Assembly: GCF_013409785.1 (NCBI RefSeq)
Contig: NZ_JACCBV010000001.1
Coordinates: forward strand, 2,542,001-2,606,000
Reading direction: 5' to 3'
From: Microbacterium immunditiarum
GTDB lineage: Bacteria > Actinomycetota > Actinomycetes > Actinomycetales > Microbacteriaceae
Length of the DNA: 64,000 nt
Positions 29,696-38,891 of the stretch are shown piece by piece. The position numbers and the translations under genes are program-made. Within the stretch, counting starts at the first letter, position 1, and each line of letters begins with the position of its first letter. The notes beneath the pieces were generated by a model that did no database searches, was not told the origin of the DNA, and saw only the letters and a program-made list of their open reading frames with translations.

Positions 29696-30501
29696 GACGC
29701 GCTCCTCCTGTCAGTCGATGAGACGGATGCCCCGGCCGCCAGGAACGAGCGGAGCGTCGCGACGGGGTCGCCGGTCACGAGAGCCTCGCCGATGAGCACG
29801 ACGTCGGCACCCGCCCCGCGATAGTGCGCGACGTCGGCGGGCGCGAGGACGGCGGACTCGGCGATCTTCACCGCGTCGGGCGAGATGCGGTCCGCGAGCC
29901 GGCCGAAGAGGTCACGGTCAAGCTCGAAAGTCGTGAGGTCACGGGCGTTGACGCCGACGACGCGCGCACCGAGCTCGTTGGCGCGTTCGACCTCGTCGGC
30001 CGAGTGCGTCTCGACGAGCGGTGTCATGCCGAGATCGAGGATGAGAGCGTGCAGTCGCGCCAGCACCGGCTGCTCAAGGGCCGCGACGATCAGGAGAACG
30101 AGGTCGGCGCCTGCGGCGCGCGCCTCGAGCACCTGATACTCGGTCGCGATGAAGTCCTTGCGGAGAACGGGCAGGGACACCGCGGCCTTGACGGCCTCGA
30201 GGTCGGTCAGGCTGCCCTTGAACCGGCGCCCCTCGGTGAGGACGGAGATCGCGGATGCGCCGCCCTGCTCGTACAGCGTCGCCTGCAGGGCGGGATCGGG
30301 GATCGCGGCGAGGTCGCCGCGCGAGGGGCTCGCGCGCTTGACCTCGGCGATGATCTTGACGTGGTCGGCCGGCGCCAGCGCGGCGAGGGCGTCGCGCGCG
30401 GGAGCCTGCGCCGAAGCGGCCGCCTCGACGACGGCGAGCGGCCGCTGCGAGGCGCGAGCCTCGGCATCCTCCACCGCGCCGGCCGTCAGGTCGGCGAGCA
30501 C
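29692..30501 (-). CDS. trpC: Indole-3-glycerol phosphate synthase
   Basis: Closes the indole ring in tryptophan synthesis. The 269-residue TIM barrel has [16 protein letters not shown] with the catalytic Glu and Lys, [24 protein letters not shown] and the phosphate loop [10 protein letters not shown]. The start is GTG, two bases after the stop of the small HGxxPAAW protein gene, so translation is probably coupled. trpF/priA-type isomerase is not in the window. Confidence 0.96.
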   Translation of the reverse strand: MLADLTAGAVEDAEARASQRPLAVVEAAASAQAPARDALAALAPADHVKIIAEVKRASPSRGDLAAIPDPALQATLYEQGGASAISVLTEGRRFKGSLTDLEAVKAAVSLPVLRKDFIATEYQVLEARAAGADLVLLIVAALEQPVLARLHALILDLGMTPLVETHSADEVERANELGARVVGVNARDLTTFELDRDLFGRLADRISPDAVKIAESAVLAPADVAHYRGAGADVVLIGEALVTGDPVATLRSFLAAGASVSSTDRRSAS

Positions 30502-30502
30502 G

Positions 30503-30733
30503 TCAGTGGGCTTTCGGTGAGTACTTCGGACCGTTCACGCCATAGCCCATCTTCGCCATCACCCAGCCGACGATGAGGCCGACGACGAGCAGCACCACGC
30601 TCGCCCACACGAGCCATGCCATGTCGAGGAAGAACGCGACCGTGCCGATCGTGATCGCGAGGAGCATGATGACGACGGCCGTCCAGGCGGCAGGCGAGTG
30701 TCCGTGGCCAGGGTCGCCGATGGGGTTGCTCAT
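30503..30733 (-). CDS. HGxxPAAW-motif small membrane protein
   Basis: A 76-residue protein with the sequence HGHSPAAW near the N-terminus, two transmembrane helices ([17 protein letters not shown] and [17 protein letters not shown]) and a short basic tail. Actinobacteria keep this small protein between trpE and trpC, but its role is unknown. The position suggests a link to tryptophan synthesis or transport. ATG is preceded by GGAGGAGACCC. Confidence 0.85.
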   Translation of the reverse strand: MSNPIGDPGHGHSPAAWTAVVIMLLAITIGTVAFFLDMAWLVWASVVLLVVGLIVGWVMAKMGYGVNGPKYSPKAH

Positions 30734-30775
30734 GGGTCTCCTCCGTGTTGCTCGGGCGTGGGCCAGTCTAGCCGC

Positions 30776-31372
30776 TCACGCAGTGGGGTCCTCGCCGCGC
30801 GAGAGCTCGTCCCACGAGTCGATCGCGTCGGGTCTGGCGGATGCCTCGCCCGACATGTGCGAGGCGGTGGCGGCATCCGTGCGGAAGCGTCGCGCACTCT
30901 CGCGCCAGCGCCGCGCCGTCGCGAGGACGAATACGCCCGCCGAAGCCAGGACGACGGCGGCGACCAGCGCGACGACCGGCCAGGGCGTCGCGGCGATGTC
31001 GGAGACGAGCGACGAGACCGCGTCGCCCGTGATGCCGGTCGCGTCGGTGACCGCTCCCGCGACGGCGTCGACGGGCTGCGCGAACACGACGCGACCGACG
31101 ACGTACACCAGAGTGGCGCCGATGAGGACGGTCAACGCGCCGAGGACGTATCGCAGCACCGTGCCGACGATCGTGAGGGCCGCTCCGATCGCCAGGGCCG
31201 CGAGGCTGAGCGGGGTCAGCAGCGGGACGGCGTCGGCGCCGGCGACGGGGAGGGTGTCGGACGCCCCGTCCGCGAGGGTCACCTCGAGCCACGTCTGCGT
31301 CGCCGCGATCACGCCGACTGCCCCCGCGGCGAGCACCGCGAGGACGCCGAGCAGCCGTGCGCGACGGGTCAT
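30776..31372 (-). CDS. Trp biosynthesis-associated membrane protein (TIGR02234-like)
   Basis: A 198-residue protein with about four transmembrane helices: LLGVLAVLAAGAVGVIAA, then LSLAALAIGAALTIVGTVL, VLGALTVLIGATLVYVVG and PVVALVAAVVLASAGVFVLA. The periplasmic segment TQTWLEVTLADG matches the family found next to trp genes in actinobacteria. The function is unknown. Its ATG overlaps the hisI stop (ATGA), which puts it where trpE is normally found. Confidence 0.8.
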   Translation of the reverse strand: MTRRARLLGVLAVLAAGAVGVIAATQTWLEVTLADGASDTLPVAGADAVPLLTPLSLAALAIGAALTIVGTVLRYVLGALTVLIGATLVYVVGRVVFAQPVDAVAGAVTDATGITGDAVSSLVSDIAATPWPVVALVAAVVLASAGVFVLATARRWRESARRFRTDAATASHMSGEASARPDAIDSWDELSRGEDPTA

Positions 31373-31743
31373 CGGGCTTCTTCGCCAGCCGGGGCGCCGG
31401 TCGCGGGCTCGAGGTCGTCGGAGTCGAAGCACGTGCGTGTGCCGGTGTGGCACGCTGGCCCGATCTGCTCGACTTGGAGCAGCACGGCGTCGCCGTCGCA
31501 GTCGAGACGCGCGCCGCGCAGGAGCTGGATGTTGCCCGACGTGTCGCCCTTGCGCCAGTACTCCTGGCGCGACCGCGACCAGAAAGTCACGCGTCCCTCG
31601 GTGAGCGTCCGGCGCAGGGCCTCGGCATCCATCCAGCCCAGCATCAGGACGTCGAGCGTGTCCCACTGCTGCACGATGGCGGCCACGAGGCCATCGGCGT
31701 TGAAGGCGACGCGTGCGATGCGTTCGTCCACGGTCTGGCTCAT
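31369..31743 (-). CDS. hisI: Phosphoribosyl-AMP cyclohydrolase
   Basis: Opens the adenine ring of phosphoribosyl-AMP, the third step of histidine synthesis. The 124-residue protein has the metal site [20 protein letters not shown] with the third Cys in TGTRTCFD, and the [14 protein letters not shown] substrate motif. It overlaps hisF upstream and the Trp-associated membrane protein downstream, four bases each. Confidence 0.96.
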   Translation of the reverse strand: MSQTVDERIARVAFNADGLVAAIVQQWDTLDVLMLGWMDAEALRRTLTEGRVTFWSRSRQEYWRKGDTSGNIQLLRGARLDCDGDAVLLQVEQIGPACHTGTRTCFDSDDLEPATGAPAGEEAR

Positions 31744-32564
31744 GCGGGCCCGCTCCCCTCGCTGACTGCATCCGCGATCGCCGCGCCGTCGCGCACCACG
31801 ATGCCCTCGGCCGCCATGGCGGCCTTGACCTGCCCGACCGTGAGCTGCCCGGAGTGGAACACGCTCGCGGCGAGCACCGCATCGGCACCGGCGCGCACCG
31901 CGGGCGCGAAGTGCTCGACGCTTCCCGCCCCGCCCGACGCGATGACCGGCACGCTCGAGATCTCGCGCATGAGCGCCACGAGCTCGAGGTCGAAGCCCTC
32001 GCGCGTGCCGTCGGCGTCGATCGAGTTGACGAGCAGCTCACCGACTCCGCGCTCGATCGCCTCGCGCGCCCACGCGAGCGCGTCGAGGTCGGTCTCGGTG
32101 CGCCCGCCGTGGGTCGTCACGACGAAGCCGGACGGGTATCGATCGGTGACCCCGGTCGAAGCCCGCTTCACGTCGAGCGAAAGCACGAGCACCTGCGCGC
32201 CGAAGCGGTCGGCGATCTCGTCGATGAGCTCGTGACGGGCGATCGCCGCCGAGTTGACGCCCACCTTGTCGGCGCCGACCGACAGGAGACGGCCCACGTC
32301 ATCGGCCGAGCGCACTCCCCCGCCCACCGTGAGGGGGATGAACACCTGCTCGGCCGTGCGCTGCACGACCTCGTACATCGTCGCCCGCTCGTCGACCGTG
32401 GCAGTGACGTCGAGGAACGTCAGCTCGTCGGCGCCCCGCTCGAAGTAGAGGGCGGCAAGCTCGACGGGGTCTCCCATGTCGCGCAGGTTCAGGAAGTTGA
32501 CGCCCTTCACGACGCGGCCCGCGGCCACGTCGAGGCACGGGATGACACGGCATGCGAGGCTCAT
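31740..32564 (-). CDS. hisF: Imidazole glycerol phosphate synthase, cyclase subunit
   Basis: With HisH it makes imidazole glycerol phosphate and AICAR. The 274-residue barrel has the catalytic Asp in [19 protein letters not shown] and in [10 protein letters not shown], plus [15 protein letters not shown] and [14 protein letters not shown] phosphate loops. It is about 20 residues longer than most at the C-terminus. ATG lies one base after the hisG stop. hisH is not in the window. Confidence 0.96.
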   Translation of the reverse strand: MSLACRVIPCLDVAAGRVVKGVNFLNLRDMGDPVELAALYFERGADELTFLDVTATVDERATMYEVVQRTAEQVFIPLTVGGGVRSADDVGRLLSVGADKVGVNSAAIARHELIDEIADRFGAQVLVLSLDVKRASTGVTDRYPSGFVVTTHGGRTETDLDALAWAREAIERGVGELLVNSIDADGTREGFDLELVALMREISSVPVIASGGAGSVEHFAPAVRAGADAVLAASVFHSGQLTVGQVKAAMAAEGIVVRDGAAIADAVSEGSGPA

Positions 32565-32565
32565 G

Positions 32566-33408
32566 TCACAACCTCGCAGCATCGATCGCGGTCACGAGGA
32601 TCGCCCGCGCGCCGATCGCGTACAGCTCGTCCATCACGCGGTTGACGCCCTTGCGCGGGCTCATGACGCGCACGGCGACCCACTCGGGGTCGCGCAGCGG
32701 CGAGATCGTCGGCGACTCGATGCCGGGCGCGATCGCGACCGCCTTGTCGACGAGCGACACGGGAAGGTCGTAGTCGATGAGCACGTAGCGCCGCGCGACC
32801 ATGACGCCGCGCAGGCGTCGCAGGAGCGTCTGCGTGCCGTCCGCCTCGACCGGCGCGCCGATGAGCACCGCCTCGGACTCGAGGATCACGGGGCCGAAGA
32901 TCTCGAGGCCCGCCTGGCGCAGTGTCGTGCCCGTCGAGACGACGTCGGCGACGGCATCCGCCACACCCAGCCGCACGGCGGACTCGACCGCACCGTCCAG
33001 CGGCACGAGGTCGACGGCGATGCCGCGCTCGTCGAGGAAGCCGTCGACCAGGCCCGGGTATGCGGTCGCCACGCGGTGACCTTCGAGGTCCTCGACCGAC
33101 GAGAAGCGGCCGGGAGGCCCGGCGAAGCGGAACGTCGAGTCCCCGAAGCCGAGCGCCTCGATCTCGCGCGCGCCGGGCATGCGCGCATCGAGGAGGAGGT
33201 CTCGGCCCGTGATCCCGACGTCGAGGGCGCCCGAGCCGACGTACGTCGCGATGTCTTTCGGGCGCAGGTAGAAGAACTCGACCTCGTTCTGAGGATCGAT
33301 GACGTGCAGGTCCTTCGGGTCGCGGCGGCCGACGTAGCCGGCCTCCTGCAGCATCTCGGCGGCGGTGTCGGCGAGCGATCCCTTGTTCGGCACGGCGATT
33401 CGCAACAT
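32566..33408 (-). CDS. hisG: ATP phosphoribosyltransferase, long form
   Basis: Catalyses the first, feedback-controlled step of histidine synthesis. At 280 residues it is the long form, with the catalytic core ([48 protein letters not shown]) and a C-terminal ACT-like domain that binds histidine ([18 protein letters not shown]). No hisZ partner is needed. It is the second gene of the hisE-hisG-hisF-hisI operon. Confidence 0.96.
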   Translation of the reverse strand: MLRIAVPNKGSLADTAAEMLQEAGYVGRRDPKDLHVIDPQNEVEFFYLRPKDIATYVGSGALDVGITGRDLLLDARMPGAREIEALGFGDSTFRFAGPPGRFSSVEDLEGHRVATAYPGLVDGFLDERGIAVDLVPLDGAVESAVRLGVADAVADVVSTGTTLRQAGLEIFGPVILESEAVLIGAPVEADGTQTLLRRLRGVMVARRYVLIDYDLPVSLVDKAVAIAPGIESPTISPLRDPEWVAVRVMSPRKGVNRVMDELYAIGARAILVTAIDAARL

Positions 33409-33452
33409 GTGTGCAGGGCTTTCGTGAGTCGTGGCGGTCGGTGGGGCTTCGC

Positions 33453-33716
33453 TCACAGATGTCGGTAGACGTCGTCGAGCGTGAGGCCCTTCGCGAGCAT
33501 GAGCACCTGCAGGTGGTAGAGCAGCTGCGAGATCTCTTCGGCCGCAGCATTGGTCGACTCGTACTCGGCGGCCATCCAGACCTCGGCCGCCTCTTCGACG
33601 ATCTTCTTGCCGATGGCGTGGACGCCCGCGTCGAGCTGCGCGACCGTGCCGGAGCCCTCGGGCCGCTCGGCGGCCTTGCGGCTCAGCTCGGTGAACAACT
33701 CGTCGAACGTCTTCAC
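33453..33716 (-). CDS. hisE: Phosphoribosyl-ATP diphosphatase
   Basis: Removes pyrophosphate from phosphoribosyl-ATP. The 87-residue helical MazG-like protein shows [16 protein letters not shown] with the metal-binding acidic residues and [13 protein letters not shown]. The GTG is six bases after TAACCT, so this should be the leaderless first gene of the his operon. Confidence 0.95.
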   Translation of the reverse strand: MKTFDELFTELSRKAAERPEGSGTVAQLDAGVHAIGKKIVEEAAEVWMAAEYESTNAAAEEISQLLYHLQVLMLAKGLTLDDVYRHL

Positions 33717-33722
33717 CCGTCA

Positions 33723-33728
33723 AGGTTA
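33723..33728 (-). promoter_or_regulatory. -10 box TAACCT of hisE / his operon (leaderless)
   Basis: Six bases separate it from the GTG start. It is the most likely promoter for hisE-hisG-hisF-hisI and the trp genes behind them. Confidence 0.55.
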
Positions 33729-33794
33729 GCGAACCGCCGCTGTGTCTCGGCCCGCGCGGGCGCCCCACTCCCCCGGTGAACGGGGCTTCGCGAA

Positions 33795-34493
33795 TCAACT
33801 GGCGACGTCGTGCCGGTGACGCAGCGCCGACTCGCGGAGGGCGCGGATCGCGGCATCCGGATCGTCCGAGCCGAACACCGCCGACCCCGCGACGAACGTG
33901 TCGGCGCCCGCTTGCGCGGCCTGCCCGATCGTCGACTCCGAGATGCCGCCGTCGACCTGCAGCCAGACGCTCGATCCGCGGCGCCGCGCCTCCTCGGCGA
34001 GGCGATGCAGCTTGGGCATCGTCTCGGGCATGAACGACTGCCCGCCGAAGCCGGGTTCGACCGTCATCACGAGGATCTGGTCGAAGTCGTCGAGCAGATC
34101 GAACAGCCCCTCGACCGGGGTCGCGGGCTTGACGGCGACGCCGGCGCGCGAGCCGATGGCGCGCAGGCGGCGAGCGAGCGCGACGGGCTCGGTCGCGGCC
34201 TCGAGATGGAAGGTGACGGATGCCGCGCCGAGCTCGGCGTAACCCGGAGCCCACCGGTCGGGGTCGGTGATCATGAGGTGCACGTCGAGCGGCACGGGAC
34301 TCGTCGCCTGGACGCGCTCGACCATCTGCGGGCCGAACGTGAGATTCGGGACGAAGTGGTTGTCCATGACGTCGACGTGGACGAAATCGGCCCCCGCGAT
34401 GCGGGCGAGCTCGGCCTGCATGTTCACGAAGTCGGCCGCGAGGATGCTCGGGTTGATGCGGACGTCGCTGTCTTCGTGGGAGCGGCTGTGCAT
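33795..34493 (-). CDS. rpe: Ribulose-phosphate 3-epimerase
   Basis: Interconverts ribulose 5-phosphate and xylulose 5-phosphate. The 232-residue barrel has INPSILAADFVNMQ, the metal site HVDVMDNHFVPNLTFGP, LDVHLMITDP with the second His, MTVEPGFGGQSF and LQVDGGIS. The ATG is six bases after CATAAT, so it is probably leaderless. It lies 40 bp after rsmB on the same strand. Confidence 0.96.
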   Translation of the reverse strand: MHSRSHEDSDVRINPSILAADFVNMQAELARIAGADFVHVDVMDNHFVPNLTFGPQMVERVQATSPVPLDVHLMITDPDRWAPGYAELGAASVTFHLEAATEPVALARRLRAIGSRAGVAVKPATPVEGLFDLLDDFDQILVMTVEPGFGGQSFMPETMPKLHRLAEEARRRGSSVWLQVDGGISESTIGQAAQAGADTFVAGSAVFGSDDPDAAIRALRESALRHRHDVAS

Positions 34494-34499
34494 CCGTCC

Positions 34500-34505
34500 A
34501 TTATG
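34500..34505 (-). promoter_or_regulatory. -10 box CATAAT of rpe (leaderless)
   Basis: Six bases before ATG; one base from the TATAAT consensus. Confidence 0.55.
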
Positions 34506-34533
34506 GCCAGCGCGACCACCCGCCCACGCGCGG

Positions 34534-35901
34534 TCAGACCTTGCGCAGGAGCGAGATCGACATCGCGTCCGTGTTGTGGCGGTGCGGCCACAGCTGCGCG
34601 CGGCCGGAGCCGTCCGCCTGCGGCACGAGACCCGGGTCGGACGACGACACCGCCGTCACGACCTCGCGCGCGTCGAGGTCTTCGATCGACGCGCCCAGCT
34701 CGCGCTTGACCTCGGCGACCACACCGGCCGTCTCCGCGAGATGCGGCGAGCACGTGACATAGGCGACCACGCCGCCGGGCTTGAGCGCCGTCACCGCCGA
34801 CATCAGCAGCTCGCGCTGCAGGTCGGTGAGCGCGGGGATGTCGGCGGGCGACTTGCGCCAGCGCGCCTCAGGGCGGCGCCGCAGCGCTCCCAGCCCCGTG
34901 CACGGCGCGTCGACGAGGATGCGATCGTACGTCTCCGGCGTGGACGCCGCGCGCACACGCCCGTCCTCTTCGGACACGGGCACCTCGAGCGGGACGCCCG
35001 CGAGCGCCTGGCGCACGAGGCCCGCACGCGACGGCGAGACCTCGTTCGCCTCGACGCGCGCACCGCCGGCGAGGGCCTCGGCGGCGAGCACGGCCGTCTT
35101 GCCGCCCGGACCCGCGCACAGGTCGAGCCACCGCTCGCCCTCCTGCACCGGGAAGACCCGCGTCAGCGCGAGTGCCGCGAGCTGCGAGCCCTCGTCCTGC
35201 ACGCGCAGGCGACCGCCCGCCGACCGCACGATGCGGTCGGGGTCCCCGCCGCCGAGCCGGAACCCGACCGGCGAGAAGGGTGTCGCACGGGCGCCCTCGG
35301 GCGGATCGGCCAGCCCCGGAAGCGCGGTCATCGTCACGCGCGGCGACGCGTTGTCGGCTGTGAGCAGCGCCTCGAGCTCGTCGGCGCGCCCCTCGGCCGC
35401 GAGAGCGCGGCGGAACGCCCGAACAACCCACACCGGGTGCGAGTACACGAGGCCGATGCGCTCGTCGTCCGACCGCGCGCCCTCGGCGATGCGTTCGAGC
35501 CAGTCCCCCGGCGTATCGCGCGACACGCGGCGCAGCACCGCGTTTACGAACCCGGTCATGCCGCGTCCGGCGTTCCGCACGAGCTCGACGGACTCGTTCA
35601 CGGCAGCATGCGACGCGACGCGCGTTGACAGCAGCTGGTGCACGCCGAGACGGAGCGCGTCGAGGGCGACCGGGTCGATGTCGTGCAGGGGCCGGTCGGC
35701 CGCGATCTCGATCACGGCGTCGTACGTGCCCTGTCGGCGCAGCGTGCCGTACGTGAGCTCGGTCGCCAGCGCGGCATCCGATTCGTCGAGTCCCGCGCGC
35801 GCGATCGAGTGCGGAAGAAGGAGGTTCGCGTACGCGTCGGATTCGTGCACCGCGCGGATCGTGTCGAACGCGACACGCCGGGACGCCTGTGCTCTGCTCA
35901 T
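34534..35901 (-). CDS. rsmB: RsmB/NOP-family 16S rRNA cytosine-C5 methyltransferase
   Basis: Methylates a cytosine of 16S rRNA with SAM. The 455-residue protein starts with a NusB-like RNA-binding domain (RRVAFDTIRAVHESDAYANL, about 8-140). The Rossmann domain follows: WLDLCAGPGGKTAVLA, the Cys of RILVDAPCTGLG and the catalytic Cys in AYVTCSPHLAE. The start at ATG 35901 is supported by AGGGAG. It is the normal neighbour of fmt and priA in actinobacteria. Confidence 0.93.
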   Translation of the reverse strand: MSRAQASRRVAFDTIRAVHESDAYANLLLPHSIARAGLDESDAALATELTYGTLRRQGTYDAVIEIAADRPLHDIDPVALDALRLGVHQLLSTRVASHAAVNESVELVRNAGRGMTGFVNAVLRRVSRDTPGDWLERIAEGARSDDERIGLVYSHPVWVVRAFRRALAAEGRADELEALLTADNASPRVTMTALPGLADPPEGARATPFSPVGFRLGGGDPDRIVRSAGGRLRVQDEGSQLAALALTRVFPVQEGERWLDLCAGPGGKTAVLAAEALAGGARVEANEVSPSRAGLVRQALAGVPLEVPVSEEDGRVRAASTPETYDRILVDAPCTGLGALRRRPEARWRKSPADIPALTDLQRELLMSAVTALKPGGVVAYVTCSPHLAETAGVVAEVKRELGASIEDLDAREVVTAVSSSDPGLVPQADGSGRAQLWPHRHNTDAMSISLLRKV

Positions 35902-35918
35902 CGGCCGCTCCCTGCGCC

Positions 35919-36842
35919 TCACGTGCCCACCCGGCTGACCGCGTCGCGCGTTCCGCGCCACCAGTCCGCCGCGCCCATCGCGTTGCGGCCGGCGGGCTGC
36001 ACGCGGTCGACCACGATCGGGAGCGTGCCCGTCCCCACGAGCACCTCCTTGCCATGGAGGGCGATCTCGCCCGGATTCAGGGCAGGAGACCCGTCACTCG
36101 CGCCTCGCGCGGCGAGGACCTTCAGGCGTGCTCCTTCGACGGTCGTGTGCGCACCAGGCTCGGGCGTGACACCGCGGATGCGGCCGAGCACCGCCTCACG
36201 CGGTTCGTCCCACCGGATGCGGCCGTCGTCGTCGGCGAGCTTCGGCGCGTACGACGGCTCACCCTCCTGAGGAACGGCGCGCGCGGTGCCCGCGGCGATC
36301 TCGTCGACGACATGTGCGAGCAGCTCGGCCCCGTCGGCGGCGAGGGATCCGAGCAGCTCGCCGGCGGTGGCATCCGCCGGCACCTCCTGCTCGATCACGC
36401 CGAACACGTCGCCCGCGTCGAGCTCGGGCACCAGCTGGAACACCGCCGCGCCCGTGCGCTCATCCCCCGCGATGAGGGCGTGCTGCACGGGAGCGGCGCC
36501 GCGCCAGCGCGGCAGCAGCGAGAAGTGCAGGTTGATCCAGCCGTGGGGCGGCGCCGACAGGAGTGGCTCGCGCACGAGACCGCCGTACGCGACGATGACC
36601 CCGAGGTCGGGCTCGAGCGCCGCGACGCGCTCGGTCGCCGCCGCATCGAGGCGGTCGGTCTTGATCGACTCAAGGCCCAGCTCCTCGGCCGCGACCGCGA
36701 CGGGAGACGGCGTCAGCACTCGCTTGCGCCCGACGGGCGCGTCCGCGCGCGTCACGACGCCCACGACCTCGTGCGACGAGGACGCGAGGCGCCGCAGGGA
36801 CGGGACCGCCGCATCCGGCGTCCCGGCGAACACGAGTCGCAT
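35919..36842 (-). CDS. fmt: Methionyl-tRNA formyltransferase
   Basis: Formylates initiator Met-tRNA using 10-formyl-tetrahydrofolate. The 307-residue enzyme has MRLVFAGTPDAAVPSL, the catalytic set in INLHFSLLPRWRGAAPVQ with the Asn and His, and Asp in PELDAGDVFGV. The C-terminal OB-like tRNA-binding domain begins near ADDDGRIRWDEP. GAGG precedes ATG. It is only 8 bp after priA. Confidence 0.95.
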   Translation of the reverse strand: MRLVFAGTPDAAVPSLRRLASSSHEVVGVVTRADAPVGRKRVLTPSPVAVAAEELGLESIKTDRLDAAATERVAALEPDLGVIVAYGGLVREPLLSAPPHGWINLHFSLLPRWRGAAPVQHALIAGDERTGAAVFQLVPELDAGDVFGVIEQEVPADATAGELLGSLAADGAELLAHVVDEIAAGTARAVPQEGEPSYAPKLADDDGRIRWDEPREAVLGRIRGVTPEPGAHTTVEGARLKVLAARGASDGSPALNPGEIALHGKEVLVGTGTLPIVVDRVQPAGRNAMGAADWWRGTRDAVSRVGT

Positions 36843-36850
36843 GGTGTTCC

Positions 36851-38890
36851 TCACAGGTCGAGATCGGGCACATCGACCCGAACTCTGAGTGTATTGCGGG
36901 CGGCTTCGGGAACACGCGGTCGGCCCTTCGGCGAACGCGCCGACCGCAGCGCGTCGGCGATGACCGCGGCTCGCAGCGTCTGAGCGATGACGGGTCCGTG
37001 TGCGTAGTCGAAGCGGTACAGAGCACGCACGAGACCGGATGCGCCCCCCGCACCCCCCGAGCGTCGCGCTCCTCCGGGGCGGCGCTCCTCCTCGACCGGC
37101 ACCGGGCCGAGCACCGCGGTCGGGTCGTGGTCTTTGACGGCGTCGCGCAACTGGCCGATGACCTCCTCGACGACCTGCAACTGGCCCCGGATCGACGCGA
37201 CGCGCACGGTCGGAGGCATCCGCAGCGGGGCGCGCTCGGCGAGCTCGCTGCGCGCGTACGCGGGCTGGGTCCACGTGGCGAACGCCCGCGCGACCGGCCC
37301 CTGGACGCTGACGAGATGCACAGGGGCTCCGGGCGCGGCCAGCGCGGCGGCGTTCGACCACCACCGCAGGCAGTGCTCGCCGATGCGGAGGTCGTCGGCG
37401 AGGAGCATCCGGTCGCCGTCGAGAAGCACGATCGCGCGATAGCCGCCCTCGGCGACCGGCTCGGCTCCCCGCGTCGCGACGACGAGGGCCGGGCGCGCCT
37501 CGACGGTGGCGACCGGGTGCTCGCCGTCCGCCACGATGACGCGCACCCCCGGGAACGCGCGGCCGAGCTCGTCGGCGGTGCGCTCGCTGCCCGACGACGC
37601 CATGCGGAACCGCCCGGACGAGCACTTCGGGCACGACCACGGCGACGCCGCACGGCCGCACCACGAGCACTCCGGCACCGCGCGCGGGCGGGAAGCGTGC
37701 AACGGGCCGCCGCAGTGCGCGCAGCGGGCGGGCGCACGGCAGTCGGCGCACACGAGCACGGGCGCGTATCCCGGCCGGGCCACCTGCACGAGCACGGGGC
37801 CGTGCTGGACCGCCTCCCGCGCCGCGGCGAAGGCCGCGGAAGGCACACGCACTCCCCTCCCCTCCCCCTCGCGGGGCGGGGAGAGCACGACGCGAGGTGT
37901 CACGCGCCGGGCGGCGGGAACGTCGCGCACCCAGCCGAGCTGCACGAGGCGCTCGACGTCGGTCGTGCGAGTGTGGCCCGCGAACAGCAGTGCGCAGCCG
38001 TCGAGCTCCTGCCGGATGAGCGCCGCGTCGCGTGCGTGCACACCCGGGCTCAGCGGCTCGGCGAGCAGCGGATCGCCGTCGTCCCACAGCGCGACGAGTC
38101 CGACATCGTGCGCGGGCGCGTACACCGTCGAACGGTTTCCGATCACGACGCACGGCTCAGGCGCGAGCAGGCGGAGGTACTGCGCGTAGCGCGCCTGCGC
38201 CGGCTGCCGCGCGTCGTCGCGGACGATCGCGTCATCGGGCACACGCCCCGCGAGAGCCGCCTCGAGCTGCGCGAGGTCGCGGTAATCGGGCACCGCGATG
38301 ACCGCGCTGCGCCCCGCGGCGAGCATGTGCGCGGCGGCCGCCGCGAGAAGGTCCGCCCACGCCGCCACCTCGGCACCGGTGGCCAGGCGACGCGCGACGG
38401 GCGGCGCGTCGATCGCGACACGATCCCCGCCGTCGAGTGCTTCGATGAGGCTGGGGAACGTCGCGAGGGTCGCGTCGGCTTCGGACACGACGGATGCCTC
38501 GACCCGCGGCCGCTCGACGGGCGGCCCCGCGAGCCAGGCCTTCTCGGCCCGCACCATGCGCCGCGGGATCGCGAGGCGGAGGACGTCGCTCGCGGAACCT
38601 GCCGCACGGTCGGCGGCGCGCCGCGCGAGCGTGTACAGCCCAGGCGTGAGCACGGGGACCGGCGACACGAGCGCGTCCAGCTCGGAGAGGGGGCGGTCCG
38701 TGGCATCCGGCTCGCCGATCTCGACGAGGTAACCGTCGACCACCCGGCCCGCCGACCGCAGCGGGACGCGCACGCGCACACCGAGCTGCGCTTCGTCGGC
38801 GAGGGCGTCGGGGATCGCGTAGTCGAAGAGGCGATCGAGCTGCGGAAGCGGTGAGTCGATCAGGACCCGCGCGACGCGGCGCGCCCGCAT
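36851..38890 (-). CDS. priA: PriA-like primosome protein without helicase motor motifs
   Basis: A 679-residue homolog of replication-restart protein N'. The N-terminal 3' DNA-binding domain (VARVLIDSPLPQLDRLFDYA) and the zinc-binding cysteines (VCADCRAPARCAHCGG, CSWCGR, SCPKCSSG) are intact. The Walker A is absent (the position reads ATGAEVAAWADLLA) and the DEEH box reads ALWDDGDP. Loss of the ATPase is known for actinobacterial PriA, so it may act only as a loading platform. It is translationally linked to metK. Confidence 0.9.
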   Translation of the reverse strand: MRARRVARVLIDSPLPQLDRLFDYAIPDALADEAQLGVRVRVPLRSAGRVVDGYLVEIGEPDATDRPLSELDALVSPVPVLTPGLYTLARRAADRAAGSASDVLRLAIPRRMVRAEKAWLAGPPVERPRVEASVVSEADATLATFPSLIEALDGGDRVAIDAPPVARRLATGAEVAAWADLLAAAAAHMLAAGRSAVIAVPDYRDLAQLEAALAGRVPDDAIVRDDARQPAQARYAQYLRLLAPEPCVVIGNRSTVYAPAHDVGLVALWDDGDPLLAEPLSPGVHARDAALIRQELDGCALLFAGHTRTTDVERLVQLGWVRDVPAARRVTPRVVLSPPREGEGRGVRVPSAAFAAAREAVQHGPVLVQVARPGYAPVLVCADCRAPARCAHCGGPLHASRPRAVPECSWCGRAASPWSCPKCSSGRFRMASSGSERTADELGRAFPGVRVIVADGEHPVATVEARPALVVATRGAEPVAEGGYRAIVLLDGDRMLLADDLRIGEHCLRWWSNAAALAAPGAPVHLVSVQGPVARAFATWTQPAYARSELAERAPLRMPPTVRVASIRGQLQVVEEVIGQLRDAVKDHDPTAVLGPVPVEEERRPGGARRSGGAGGASGLVRALYRFDYAHGPVIAQTLRAAVIADALRSARSPKGRPRVPEAARNTLRVRVDVPDLDL

Positions 38891-38891
38891 G

